NCBI RefSeq assembly: GCF_013141695.1 | Contig: NZ_WHNY01000057.1 | Span: 62,001-126,000, forward strand | Source: Paenibacillus plantarum | Lineage (GTDB): Bacteria > Bacillota > Bacilli > Paenibacillales > NBRC-103111 | Direction of reading: 5' to 3' | Length of the DNA: 64,000 nt | Shown here: positions 1 through 9,086 of the stretch, in pieces | Numbering within the stretch: position 1 is the first letter of the stretch | Layout: each line of letters opens with the position of its first letter | Notes under the pieces: generated by a model | The model's input: only the letters and a program-made list of their open reading frames with translations | Database searches by the model: none | Told to the model about the DNA's origin: nothing | Translations under genes and position numbers: made by a program

Positions 1-3000
1 CTGTTCATACGCGAGATCTGATTGGCTACGAACGACATGTTGTCGATATCAGCTTCGGCATTTTTAGATTGGACCAACTGAACGAAAGCATCAATAGCCG
101 ATGGTGTGGATGTCTTAATCTCGTTCATGATCATTTTGCCCCGTTGCTGAACGAGGTCAATTTGTTCTTCCAATGTCGGAATTTTCACATCTGGATAGTC
201 CGTCGGATGAGGCTTATTGGCATTGAGTGCCTTAATTTCGGCCAATGTGTAATTCTCGATATTGCCCGTGCCATTCGTCGTTCCCTTCAAATCACCATCA
301 TGATGAATGACGAGGTAGCCATCCTTGGAAATGTAAACATCATTTTCAATGAAATCTGCCCCATTATCCAGCGCCAAAATATTACTTTCAATCGTATTCT
401 CTGGCGCAGCCGTCGGCAGTCCGCGATGTCCAATAATGTACGGTTTGCGTATCAAGGTCGTGTTATTGTTATACACACTTAAAGCATTGAAAGCCGCACT
501 TGGCGTGCCCGTCACAATCCCATTAACTCCCGCAGTAATCAGCGTATGCAAAGCAAGATTATCCCCATTAGCTGTAGAAGCGTTTTTCGCCCATACCATG
601 ATCGTTCTCATTTGTAGATAGTTCGTATTCTCTCTTGTAGCAGCCTGCTGTGGAAGCACCGCAATATGTGCGAGGCTTGTATTGGTTATCCGACGAATTT
701 CCAGCAGCTGATCGTTGTTCTCAATCGATTTACTAGTAAAATCCACGATTCCGCGTATGATCGGATACGCTTGTCTGGCCTTTTTAACCAAATCGCCATT
801 GCTTGATATCACAAATATATCCTCAATACTATTCGCTTTCAGATACGGCACAAGGGCATCTACCGTCTGCTCATCTTTGACATAGAAGGCAGCCATCGTT
901 GAAGTTCCGAGCGTAGTTAGGATCGCATCCAAATCCCCAATAACGGTTTGACTGCTAGGATCCGTCACTTTAAGATCCTTGTTGACATGCAAGATGGCGG
1001 TAGCAGGTAAGGAAGTACCTGTCAGTTTCGATAAATCGTTGGCAGTTGCAATCTCCGTCACAACGGTGGAAGCCATCGCAACTTTCGTAGTAGGTTCCGT
1101 CACACTTACATATTTCTGAGTCGCGGATAAAGGCAACGCATCCCGTTGTAAAGTAATCCGAATATTGTCTACCCTCATTTTGCTGCCGTTGGATTGTAAT
1201 CCAATTCTTCCTTTTGCATACAAACCTGCATTGTCCGTATCCACGACAACCTTGTCGTTTATGATCTCCATCACACGATTGTCAAAAGCCTTGACCGTGT
1301 AATGGTACATTTTGCTAGGGTCTATAGCTTCCGTAAAAGCACCTGTATCCATAACATTCCAGGCATTTGATGTCGTTCTTTCAGCAAATTCTATACCGTT
1401 TGCCGATGTAGCGTCTTTTCTGACTGCCATTTGATAATACGGATAATCATTATTTTGAATGCGATACATGATCGAATGCCATCTAGCATTATCGTTCGCT
1501 TGCAAATGCGTCACATCAGCTTCGATTTTATAATTGCCAAAAGCCCCTAGGAACTCAGGCAAAAGTACACGCGACGGATTATCTGGCGCTGCTGCCGCAT
1601 CCAATTCGAATCCTCCCGTTTTAACAACGGCTTTGCTCGCAGTCGTCCCTTCTTTTCGTGTCCAGCCTGCGGGAAGCGTTCCTTCCGTTAGCTGATCAAA
1701 ATTTTCTTCATAGAGCACATACTCACTATCCGTTGCTTCTTTCGCTACAACAAACATTGAAATGGAAACTCCGTCTTTTTGAGCAGTTAGGGAGTATACA
1801 CCTTTTTGGAGAACGCTCAGACTGGTACTATTCACTACAACGGAAGGGCTGCTAGTTGCCCAGGTCAAATCGCTGCCTGTCACTGTACCTGACGTAAAAT
1901 CACTAAAATCTGCTTTAAACACGATTGAATTCAAGGGTACCGACTGATTCACTGTAGCTACAAAGTAACCATCATCGTGCTTTAGGGAATTTACTTTTGC
2001 TGGCACCGTACTCGGTGTTACCGTTACTTCTTGCAAGTACTCAGCCGTATCGTAAATCACTCTGACCGTTGCTTTACCCGTCTTAATTGGATATAGCGCA
2101 TTATTCGAAACCTTGATGATCGACTCATCCGAGGAGTAGTACTTGATTGGTTTGTTTAAAATGTCTTCACTAATACCATCGGAGTAATACACGCTGCCCG
2201 TAACACTTATCGGACCGCTCAACGCTTCCATCGTGTTAGGTACGACAAGGTCAAGCCGATCTGCCGTTATTCGCGTTACCTTCAGGTTGTCGAACGAAAC
2301 CCTGCTTTGATCCGCTTGCAGCCCTACTTTTCCTTTCTCCATAACGACTGTCGCTGGCAACGTTGTGTCCGTCACCATCGTGTAGCTAGGATCTGACTTT
2401 GCTTTCATATACTCCTTGACGTTATTGCCAAAAACCCGAACTTTCATCGTGTAGTCGGAGTTCAAAGTCAATGCTCTCCAAGAACCCGAAATCGGTGTTG
2501 GTGAGTACCAGTTGCTGTCCGCTTTGCGATAGGCGAACTCATAGGTACCATTTTGACGGATAGCCATTTGATTGTAAGGCACTTTCCCCGTAGAAGGCAC
2601 TCTGAACATCAATGCTGCCCATCTTCCTGCATCCAGCACAGTTTCGAATCGTACATCCGCTTCAACCGTGTAGTTATCCCACTGTACCGGAGCAATAATT
2701 CGCCCCTGCTTACCTGAAGCCTTTCCGTCAAAAGTCATTCGTCCATTACCATATGTATCCTGTACGACTGTAAACGGCGCGCTTCCCGCGTTCACATCAG
2801 AAATCCATCCGTAAGGAATCGTGCCCGTCGGATTCGCATCGAAATTTTCCTGCAGCAGCACGGGATTCACCGGATCTGTCACGGGATTGCTGTCCACGAG
2901 GTTGATCACCCCAAAACCAGAGGTATCATTCCAAAATGAGCTCGATTGGTACGCACTCCAGTAACTGTTTCTTTGCTGCGCAGCGTCCGCCCCATAGCGG

Positions 3001-3617
3001 TCTGTTACGCCAATTTCCAAGCCCAGCTTCTTCGTCAGCACAGGATCCATCTTCAACATATCCCATGGGACCGCTGTTTCTAAAGACCAGCCCGTTGCGG
3101 TTTTCTTTATGGCCCGCAAAATCTTATTCGAATCCTTGCTGCTTTGTCCATTTGTCGCAGCCCCGAAGTGAAATTCAGGGGATGTAGAATCCGATTGATA
3201 CACAAATCCGAGTTGCATATCATCTGTTGCATAAGGCGCAGATTGATGCATCGTTGGATCTAGAAAGAAATTAATATTATCCTGTTCAAACCAATTCCCG
3301 GTGCCAGCCGCAGTCAGACTCTCGTCATCTGCCTTAACCCCTATGTACAGGTACTTATTATCCCAGAGCATACCGAATTTACTATCTTTAAACGTTCCAC
3401 CACCTGTTTGTTTCGTTAACCTCTGGTTAATTGACCAAAGTGACTCGTCCAGATCCCCATCAATCACCGGGGCATTAACCGTCTTCCTCACATCGAGAGA
3501 ATTTCTTACATCTTCCGCAGCATGAGCCTCTTGGACATTCATTAGACCAATAGGTGCTAAGCTAGTAACTAGTGCAGCGACTAGTAGACTATTCAAAACC
3601 TTTTTATATCGTTTCAT
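1..3617 (-). CDS. Secreted multidomain glycerophosphodiester phosphodiesterase (3' end outside window)
   Basis: About 1205 codons are visible and the gene runs off the left edge. It starts at ATG 3617 after an AAAGGG ribosome site, with a Sec signal peptide (MKRYKK, hydrophobic core, cleavage near AHA-AED). A CBM9-like domain follows (VIDGDLDESLW near residue 50). Then come two laminin/DUF1080-like beta-sandwich segments and bacterial Ig-like linkers. The last visible part is a GDPD catalytic domain with HRGLPTAAPENT and the acidic END...HHD cluster, typical of enzymes that cleave glycerophosphodiesters or wall teichoic acid. It is probably extracellular, scavenging phosphate and glycerol or remodelling wall polymer. 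The C-terminus, possibly with wall anchors, cannot be seen. Domain boundaries are approximate; the GDPD call is firm, the linker domain names less so. Confidence 0.85.
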   Translation of the reverse strand, partial: MKRYKKVLNSLLVAALVTSLAPIGLMNVQEAHAAEDVRNSLDVRKTVNAPVIDGDLDESLWSINQRLTKQTGGGTFKDSKFGMLWDNKYLYIGVKADDESLTAAGTGNWFEQDNINFFLDPTMHQSAPYATDDMQLGFVYQSDSTSPEFHFGAATNGQSSKDSNKILRAIKKTATGWSLETAVPWDMLKMDPVLTKKLGLEIGVTDRYGADAAQQRNSYWSAYQSSSFWNDTSGFGVINLVDSNPVTDPVNPVLLQENFDANPTGTIPYGWISDVNAGSAPFTVVQDTYGNGRMTFDGKASGKQGRIIAPVQWDNYTVEADVRFETVLDAGRWAALMFRVPSTGKVPYNQMAIRQNGTYEFAYRKADSNWYSPTPISGSWRALTLNSDYTMKVRVFGNNVKEYMKAKSDPSYTMVTDTTLPATVVMEKGKVGLQADQSRVSFDNLKVTRITADRLDLVVPNTMEALSGPISVTGSVYYSDGISEDILNKPIKYYSSDESIIKVSNNALYPIKTGKATVRVIYDTAEYLQEVTVTPSTVPAKVNSLKHDDGYFVATVNQSVPLNSIVFKADFSDFTSGTVTGSDLTWATSSPSVVVNSTSLSVLQKGVYSLTAQKDGVSISMFVVAKEATDSEYVLYEENFDQLTEGTLPAGWTRKEGTTASKAVVKTGGFELDAAAAPDNPSRVLLPEFLGAFGNYKIEADVTHLQANDNARWHSIMYRIQNNDYPYYQMAVRKDATSANGIEFAERTTSNAWNVMDTGAFTEAIDPSKMYHYTVKAFDNRVMEIINDKVVVDTDNAGLYAKGRIGLQSNGSKMRVDNIRITLQRDALPLSATQKYVSVTEPTTKVAMASTVVTEIATANDLSKLTGTSLPATAILHVNKDLKVTDPSSQTVIGDLDAILTTLGTSTMAAFYVKDEQTVDALVPYLKANSIEDIFVISSNGDLVKKARQAYPIIRGIVDFTSKSIENNDQLLEIRRITNTSLAHIAVLPQQAATRENTNYLQMRTIMVWAKNASTANGDNLALHTLITAGVNGIVTGTPSAAFNALSVYNNNTTLIRKPYIIGHRGLPTAAPENTIESNILALDNGADFIENDVYISKDGYLVIHHDGDLKGTTNGTGNIENYTLAEIKALNANKPHPTDYPDVKIPTLEEQIDLVQQRGKMIMNEIKTSTPSAIDAFVQLVQSKNAEADIDNMSFVANQISRMN

Positions 3618-3730
3618 AGAATCAACCCTTTCTTGGAAAATGGATGAATGCATGTTATATACTCGTTAAAAAACAGATGAACCTACTTTCGATCGTCTTC
3701 AAATCCTCCTATCTGTTTTGGAGAACACAA

Positions 3731-3802
3731 AAAACCCTTCACGCATACAAATGACCTCAGCTAGCTTCCACTAGCCGTTCATTTGCTGCCATGAAGGGTT
3801 TT
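3731..3802 (-). promoter_or_regulatory. Nested hairpin leader / attenuator-like element upstream of the GDPD gene
   Basis: A perfect 11-bp outer stem pairs 3731-3741 with 3792-3802. Inside it a 7-bp CAAATGA/TCATTTG stem encloses a GCTAG/CTAGC stem. Read on the minus strand the structure ends in GGGTTTTTTG, like an intrinsic terminator, about 115 bases before the GDPD start. It may terminate the upstream operon or attenuate the GDPD gene. It did not match any riboswitch consensus I could recall. Confidence 0.6.
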
Positions 3803-3962
3803 CTCCGCGTCTCCTACCCTTGCCTGTTCAGTTGTCCTATACTCATTCTAGTCATTGAGTGTTTGTGAAGTGTTATCTTGGCAATAAGAAATTGTAAAAT
3901 ATATGCGAATCAATAACCACCATTTGATGACATTCAAAGCTTTTGATAATGACACGTCATAT

Positions 3963-3986
3963 AGAGCCCACCAGGAAGGGGGCTCT
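3963..3986 (-). terminator. Weak hairpin after the aldolase gene
   Basis: A 7-bp AGAGCCC/GGGCTCT stem lies about 40 bases past the stop of the DapA-like gene. No U-tract follows, so termination would be weak or hairpin-only. Confidence 0.35.
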
Positions 3987-4027
3987 ACTCGAAAAGTTAA
4001 TCGATGATCGCGTTGAAGTGCTACGTA

Positions 4028-4954
4028 TTATTCAATAATCAGCGGTCCCATTTCACTAATGGTTTGCATTATTTTCTTATGTATTTTCTGTACGAGCGGT
4101 GTTTGAGACTCTTGTACCTCTTCCATCGGGGCACGGACCGTACCGCATTCGATTCCCCTTAACCGCATGATTTCTTTCAGCGCGGAATGGGTGGGTAGTG
4201 AAAGCAGATCAGATATAATATCATTTATCGAAGTCTGCAATCGCTGCGCTTCCATCAACATACCTCTGACATAATACTGTTCCAGACGCACGAATAATTC
4301 GGGCATGCAACCGTAAGTCCCGCCGATACCGCCATCTGCACCCATGACTCGACCAGCCAGATATTGTTCGTCTGGACCGTTGAAAATTAGGAAATCATTA
4401 CCACCAATCGATTTGAAACGCTCCAGCTCGAAAGTGCTGCTCACCGAGACTTTGACGCCGATAACCTTGGGATTTACAATCAATCGGCGCAGCAGGCCCG
4501 TTGAAAGGTTGAAGCCCGTTGTTGCGGGAATATGGTAAATGATAAAGGGCAGTTCCGTGCTGTTCATTATGGCCGTCCAATGTTTCTGCACGGCTTCCTC
4601 ACTGTGCCGGTAATAGAAAGGCGGGACCGCCGATATGGCGTCCGCTCCAACACGCTCAGCGTGAATTGCTAGTTCAATACTGTCCCTCGTATTCACGGCT
4701 CCGATATGTGCAATGACCGCAATTTCCCCGTTGCTTTCCGCAATGGCTGCTTCAAGTACCCGCTTTCTCTCCTCCACACTCTGCAGCAGGCCTTCGCCGG
4801 TGCTTCCACAAACATAAACCCCGTTCACTCCCCTTTGGATCAAGAACCGGACCATCTGTTTGACAGCTTCTGGACGGACTTCCCCTTTATTGTCGTAACA
4901 GGAATTTATAGCAACAGTAACGCCTCTGAATTTATCCAAGTCAAATGATTTCAT
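4028..4954 (-). CDS. DapA/NanA-family aldolase-lyase (class I Schiff-base)
   Basis: 308 residues with the full DHDPS/N-acetylneuraminate lyase fold signature: GSTGE at 50-54, catalytic Tyr140 (IIYHIP) and Schiff-base Lys168 (VIGVK). It closely resembles the nanA-like gene at 62285-63196, including FNGPDEQY and MGADGGIGGTYG stretches. It is the last gene of a catabolic operon without the other nan genes, so it probably cleaves a different 2-keto acid rather than sialic acid. Start ATG 4954 follows AAGGTAGGAA. It is unlikely to be the lysine-pathway dapA, given its context and sequence. Family assignment is firm; substrate unknown. Confidence 0.88.
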   Translation of the reverse strand: MKSFDLDKFRGVTVAINSCYDNKGEVRPEAVKQMVRFLIQRGVNGVYVCGSTGEGLLQSVEERKRVLEAAIAESNGEIAVIAHIGAVNTRDSIELAIHAERVGADAISAVPPFYYRHSEEAVQKHWTAIMNSTELPFIIYHIPATTGFNLSTGLLRRLIVNPKVIGVKVSVSSTFELERFKSIGGNDFLIFNGPDEQYLAGRVMGADGGIGGTYGCMPELFVRLEQYYVRGMLMEAQRLQTSINDIISDLLSLPTHSALKEIMRLRGIECGTVRAPMEEVQESQTPLVQKIHKKIMQTISEMGPLIIE

Positions 4955-4995
4955 TGTCAGTTCCTACCTTCTATATATTGTTACCTATGAGCGAA

Positions 4996-6009
4996 TCAAC
5001 CACTCATTTCCGAGGCTAGTAAGTATACAGGATCTCCCTTTCGGAGGACGGGAGTTCCGAGAATCATAACGAGAAAACCATCGCTACCAGCAAGAATGCG
5101 CTGCCGCTCCGAACCATCCAGCCCATATATCGTTCCGATTAAGTCTCCTTGCCGAACTTCGCTCTCTAGTGAAATTGCAGGAACGAAGAAACCATCCTCT
5201 TCCGCTGTCGCCGAATGATCGAAGTTGCCGTCGCTGTATATCGTTTTAGGTTCAATAACCGGCTTACTGACGGGCCATTCGAGCGGATCGACGAGCATTT
5301 CAAGATGGTTCATAAGCCGAATCGTACCGTCATAGAACATTCTGGCATCTTCTTGACGCACCCTGCGTCCTCCGTAGGCCTCCGTATACAGCCATGGAAT
5401 ACCCAGTGATTGCGCCGATGATACGCTTCTGCCAGGTGCAATCTCGTTGTGCGCCCAGAGCAGAGAAGAGCCGAATGCCTCTGCAGCTTCCCGGCATCGG
5501 CGGCTAAAAGCAGATTCTTCTTCGTGATAGTAGCCAACTAGTGACGCAACCGCATAATGGGTTCCACCACTGTGCAAATCGAGCATGAAATCTGCATTGG
5601 CTATCATGCGATGATGAAGCTCATATGCCAATTTCTCCGTTACCGTCCCCCTCTGCTTCCCCGGGAAGACACGGGCCAAATTTACACCATCGTCCGGGCT
5701 TACGCGTGTACCCCCACGGTAAGCGTAGGGATTCGCACAAGGAATCATCAAGACATTCCCTTTAAGATCCTCGGGCTGCATGGCACTGAATAACCGCAGT
5801 ATCGTCTCGATCCCTTCATATTCATCACCATGAACACCTGCCAGAATTAGCAGATTTGGTCCGTCTTCAGCACCTGCTAATTCAAAGGCAGGGATCCATA
5901 TTTCATCCTCTTTCGAGTTGTCTTCTAAAAGCAGCCGATAGTTATGTTTCACTGACCGTGAACTTCGATTCCATGTAAATTGTTCGATCGATATGCTTTC
6001 CGCTGTCAC
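4996..6009 (-). CDS. M14-family deacylase (succinylglutamate desuccinylase/aspartoacylase type)
   Basis: About 337 residues. Zinc ligands are visible as GVHGDEYEG (His60, Glu63) and DLHSGG further on, as in AstE/AspA deacylases, which remove an acyl group from an amino acid. I chose GTG 6009 because GGGGAGGTG lies seven bases upstream; a TTG at 6033 would overlap the MBL gene. The C-terminal part (about 260-337) looks like the beta barrel of this family (RKGDPVYLL). It sits between the MBL hydrolase and the aldolase in one transcript, so it probably deacylates the imported compound or an intermediate. Confidence 0.8.
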   Translation of the reverse strand: MTAESISIEQFTWNRSSRSVKHNYRLLLEDNSKEDEIWIPAFELAGAEDGPNLLILAGVHGDEYEGIETILRLFSAMQPEDLKGNVLMIPCANPYAYRGGTRVSPDDGVNLARVFPGKQRGTVTEKLAYELHHRMIANADFMLDLHSGGTHYAVASLVGYYHEEESAFSRRCREAAEAFGSSLLWAHNEIAPGRSVSSAQSLGIPWLYTEAYGGRRVRQEDARMFYDGTIRLMNHLEMLVDPLEWPVSKPVIEPKTIYSDGNFDHSATAEEDGFFVPAISLESEVRQGDLIGTIYGLDGSERQRILAGSDGFLVMILGTPVLRKGDPVYLLASEMSG

Positions 6010-6025
6010 CTGGCACACCTCCCCT

Positions 6026-6760
6026 TTATACAATACTTAACGGTGGATGCTCCTGCTCGAAACGCTCATGAGCAAGACGCACAGCATCACCACCGCGTTC
6101 GAGCAGTGCTTCCCCGTGTCCGGCAAACAACCGTTCCACTTTCAAGGAAGACAGTTTGGCTATTGTAGAGCGGTAATCTTTCATAGAGAAATCTTCTGTA
6201 TCGATTATAGCCAGCTTGCCGCCAGAGAAGACTGTATCAGCGGCAAATAGCGTCTGCGAGCTGTCATCGAATAATGCGATCATGTCATGGCTATGGCCGG
6301 GAACATACAACACCCGCAGCCGAAAAGCCCCTCTCGAAATGATATCCCCTTCGCGGAGGATACGATCCACGGGGCACGACTTGAATTGGTACTGCTCTGG
6401 ATAAATCCCGTCCCGTCTTGCCTGCTCGAGCCCGAGTTGCGCCTCATCCCCGCTTTCCACGATCGCTGCAGTCCGCTTGGAAGCCATGACGAGTAATCCA
6501 AGCTGATCTTTTAGACCTCTCGCGCCTCCAGCATGATCGGAGTGGGCGTGTGTAAGCACCAGTGCATTCACACGTTCGGGCATAATCCCATCATCCCTCA
6601 GCCGATTTAGAATAGCATCTTCTCCAAGCCCGGATCCGGCATCTATCAGTAGTACCCCTTCCTCGCTATCGATCGCATAAACATTGCAGTCATAGGGACT
6701 ACTTAATCCGTAACCCAAGCTGCCTCCACCAACAACATAAACCCGCTCTGTTAATTTCAC
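6026..6760 (-). CDS. MBL-fold metallo-hydrolase
   Basis: 244 residues with the metallo-beta-lactamase motif His71-x-His73-x-Asp75-His76 (THAHSDHAGG), a later GHSHDM histidine and a C-terminal AGHGE. It resembles small cytosolic MBL hydrolases of the glyoxalase II/lactonase type that cleave thioesters or lactones. Start is GTG 6760, overlapping the Gfo/Idh stop by four bases, which implies translational coupling. In this operon a lactonase or hydrolase step next to a dehydrogenase is a natural pairing, but that is inference. Confidence 0.82.
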   Translation of the reverse strand: MKLTERVYVVGGGSLGYGLSSPYDCNVYAIDSEEGVLLIDAGSGLGEDAILNRLRDDGIMPERVNALVLTHAHSDHAGGARGLKDQLGLLVMASKRTAAIVESGDEAQLGLEQARRDGIYPEQYQFKSCPVDRILREGDIISRGAFRLRVLYVPGHSHDMIALFDDSSQTLFAADTVFSGGKLAIIDTEDFSMKDYRSTIAKLSSLKVERLFAGHGEALLERGGDAVRLAHERFEQEHPPLSIV

Positions 6761-7779
6761 ACTTTATTCCCTACCATCAACTGCGGTAGGTCTACAGGCT
6801 GCCCCGTCTTCGCTGACTGAAGCACAGCCCATGCGACACGCACCGCACGGTAAGAATCAACTGGCTTCAAGATATCCGAATGTTTGCCAGCGGACACACA
6901 ATCGACGAAATGCTCAAGTTCGTCAATGAGCGGGCCTTTCAGACGTCCGTGTGTTTCATGAAAGTTAAGGATAGCGGGAACATCCAGTCCCGATTCATCG
7001 ATATACGTAACGCCATACTCAGGGTCGATGATTTGAACGCTCCCCGTTTCAGCCATAATCTCCATGCGGACGTCCTGGAAGGAAGGACCTCTGTCAGGCA
7101 AGAGCCAATTGCACTCAATGATCCCGATACCTCCCTTGTTGAAGTGAAGTATAGCCCAGTTCATATCAGCAGCTTCAGACCCATCCGGTGCGGAGCGAGT
7201 CGCGTAGACCTGACGTACGTCGTCTTCCATGTACCAATGCATAAGATCAATATCGTGAATACCAAGTATATATACAGGCTCTATCCGGTTATATGTGGAG
7301 AAAGCGGACTTCCAATTGTTACGTTTCGCATAAATAGAGCGGATGGAGCCGAAGTCTCCCTTGGCAAGCCGCTCTTTGACAGCAGCATATCTTGGGTCGA
7401 ACCGCAACAGGTGACCGGTCATCAGTATGCCTCTGTTTGTCTCGGCCTCTTGCACCAATTCGGCAGCAGCTTCAGGATTATGCGCGAGCGGCTTCTCGAC
7501 GAACACGTGCAGTCCTTGGCTTAGAGCTGCTTTGACTGGTTCCATATGAAGATGCTCCGGAGTTAGTACATCGACGGCATCCAGTACGGCGGTGGCTAAC
7601 ATATCGGACCATTCCACGTAGAAGCGGGCATCTGGGAACCATTCCCTAAAGCGATCATGTCTTTCGGAATTGCGGTCGCAGAGGGCCACGACTTCAACGT
7701 TCGGGATACGACTTAATATGCGGGCATGCAGCTCGGCGAAGCGGCCAAGTCCAATCATACCCAAGCGGATCTTAACCAT
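6757..7779 (-). CDS. Gfo/Idh/MocA-family NAD(P)-dependent oxidoreductase
   Basis: 340 residues. The N-terminal Rossmann fold has GMIGLGRFAELHA (GxGxxA), and EKPLAH at about residues 95-100 carries the family's catalytic lysine. The C-terminal domain is the usual alpha/beta substrate fold (HDIDLMHW at about 170). These enzymes oxidise or reduce sugars, cyclitols and sugar acids. Start ATG 7779 follows AAGGGAATGA. It overlaps the MBL gene, so the two products probably act in sequence. Confidence 0.87.
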   Translation of the reverse strand: MVKIRLGMIGLGRFAELHARILSRIPNVEVVALCDRNSERHDRFREWFPDARFYVEWSDMLATAVLDAVDVLTPEHLHMEPVKAALSQGLHVFVEKPLAHNPEAAAELVQEAETNRGILMTGHLLRFDPRYAAVKERLAKGDFGSIRSIYAKRNNWKSAFSTYNRIEPVYILGIHDIDLMHWYMEDDVRQVYATRSAPDGSEAADMNWAILHFNKGGIGIIECNWLLPDRGPSFQDVRMEIMAETGSVQIIDPEYGVTYIDESGLDVPAILNFHETHGRLKGPLIDELEHFVDCVSAGKHSDILKPVDSYRAVRVAWAVLQSAKTGQPVDLPQLMVGNKV

Positions 7780-7806
7780 GGAATCATTCCCTTCTATGTT
7801 GTGACT

Positions 7807-9009
7807 TTATATATCCAAATGCTCGACGTCCAGGCATGGAACATGAATCTCCGAGGTCATATCCGACAATCGTTTGCCATCCTTGAAGCCGTTACCACTG
7901 ATCACACAGACAACTTTATCCAAGGACCGACCGGGGTTTTCCTCACAATCGCGAATCAATCCAGCTACTGAAGCAGCACCAGCCGGCTCGCAGAAGATTC
8001 CTTCCTCCACGGCAAGTAATCTCTGAGTCTCCCAAATGAGCGAATCACTGACGGCTATGCCCTTGCCCCCACCGCGATTCATGATTTGCAGCGCCAGCTT
8101 GCCGTCGGGAGGATTTGGTACTTGCAAGCCTGAGATTTGCGACGTTGACGAACCAGGCAACGGCTCCTTCGATCCAGCCTGATACGCCCTTACGATGTTG
8201 GAACAGCCCTCCGGCTGGACGGCAACCATACAGGGTGCAGCCGCCGTTCGCACACTTTCATAAATTTCATTAAAGCCTTTCCAGATACCGCAGTATAATC
8301 CGCCACCGCCAGCAGGTGAATAAACATGTGAGGGCATGCCCTTCAATTCTTCATAAATTTCATAAGCAATGGTTTTAACGCCTTCCATTGCATACGGATT
8401 GTAGCGGAAAGCGGTGATCATAACTTCCCACCCATGATCTGCGGCCCCCTCAAAAATGCGATCGAAGACTCTCATCCCGATTTCTGGATCGTTTCCGAAG
8501 CCCTTAATCTTGCGAACATTCGCTTTGTACAGAAGCGACTGAGCCAGCTTTGCCTCTGCCACATTCTCAAGGACGAATAAATGATAAGGCATACCGGCAC
8601 GGGCTGCATAAGCCGCAATAGCGGCTCCGGCATTACCTGATGAGGTTCCAATGCAAGCTCCCCTCCCCTGCCCGAGAGCCCAGGATAACCCCATTGCGGC
8701 AATGCGATCCTTGTAAGAACCGGTCGGATTACCGCCTTCGTATTTAAAATACAATTCACCGATGCCTAGTTTCCTTCCAAGACGGACACTCGGAATAAGT
8801 GGCGTCATGCCTTCTCCCAAGTAAAGCCTGCTTTTCGCTGGCACGGGAGGAAGACTCGCGTGATAACGCCAGATTCCTTTCTGCGTGCTGTCGCTTATCG
8901 ACAAATGACCGTTCTCATACTGCGGAAGCAGAATACCTTCGCACGATGGGCACGCGTACAAATAAGATTCAGGCTGTTCAGTACCGCACTCTGAGCATAT
9001 ATTCCACAC
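7807..9009 (-). CDS. PLP-dependent threonine-synthase-like lyase with N-terminal zinc ribbon
   Basis: About 400 residues. A short zinc ribbon (CSEC...CPSC) is followed by a fold-type II PLP domain: GMTPLIP, the PLP lysine in GSYKDR, the GTSSGNAG phosphate-site loop and a glycine-rich SPAGGGG. This layout fits threonine synthase and relatives such as cysteate synthase or diaminopropionate lyase. I prefer GTG 9009, which places the first cysteine just after the start; an ATG at 9111 is in frame but lacks a ribosome site and overlaps the upstream gene. Next to catabolic genes, it is more likely a beta/gamma-elimination enzyme than a biosynthetic thrC. Confidence 0.8.
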   Translation of the reverse strand: MWNICSECGTEQPESYLYACPSCEGILLPQYENGHLSISDSTQKGIWRYHASLPPVPAKSRLYLGEGMTPLIPSVRLGRKLGIGELYFKYEGGNPTGSYKDRIAAMGLSWALGQGRGACIGTSSGNAGAAIAAYAARAGMPYHLFVLENVAEAKLAQSLLYKANVRKIKGFGNDPEIGMRVFDRIFEGAADHGWEVMITAFRYNPYAMEGVKTIAYEIYEELKGMPSHVYSPAGGGGLYCGIWKGFNEIYESVRTAAAPCMVAVQPEGCSNIVRAYQAGSKEPLPGSSTSQISGLQVPNPPDGKLALQIMNRGGGKGIAVSDSLIWETQRLLAVEEGIFCEPAGAASVAGLIRDCEENPGRSLDKVVCVISGNGFKDGKRLSDMTSEIHVPCLDVEHLDI

Positions 9010-9086
9010 GATATCACTTCTTTTCTTATTAAGATGGGTAGAGCGGAACGCTTCGGATTGAGAATGATAACCAGTTCTCCCTACTA

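Noticed and set aside
3620..3880. GDPD leader considered as a c-di-GMP, glycine, T-box or ykkC riboswitch
   Set aside because: None of the conserved blocks of these classes could be matched; only the nested stems are clear.
6880..7524. Plus-strand open frame of 214 codons
   Set aside because: Antisense shadow of the Gfo/Idh gene, which has its own motifs and ribosome site.
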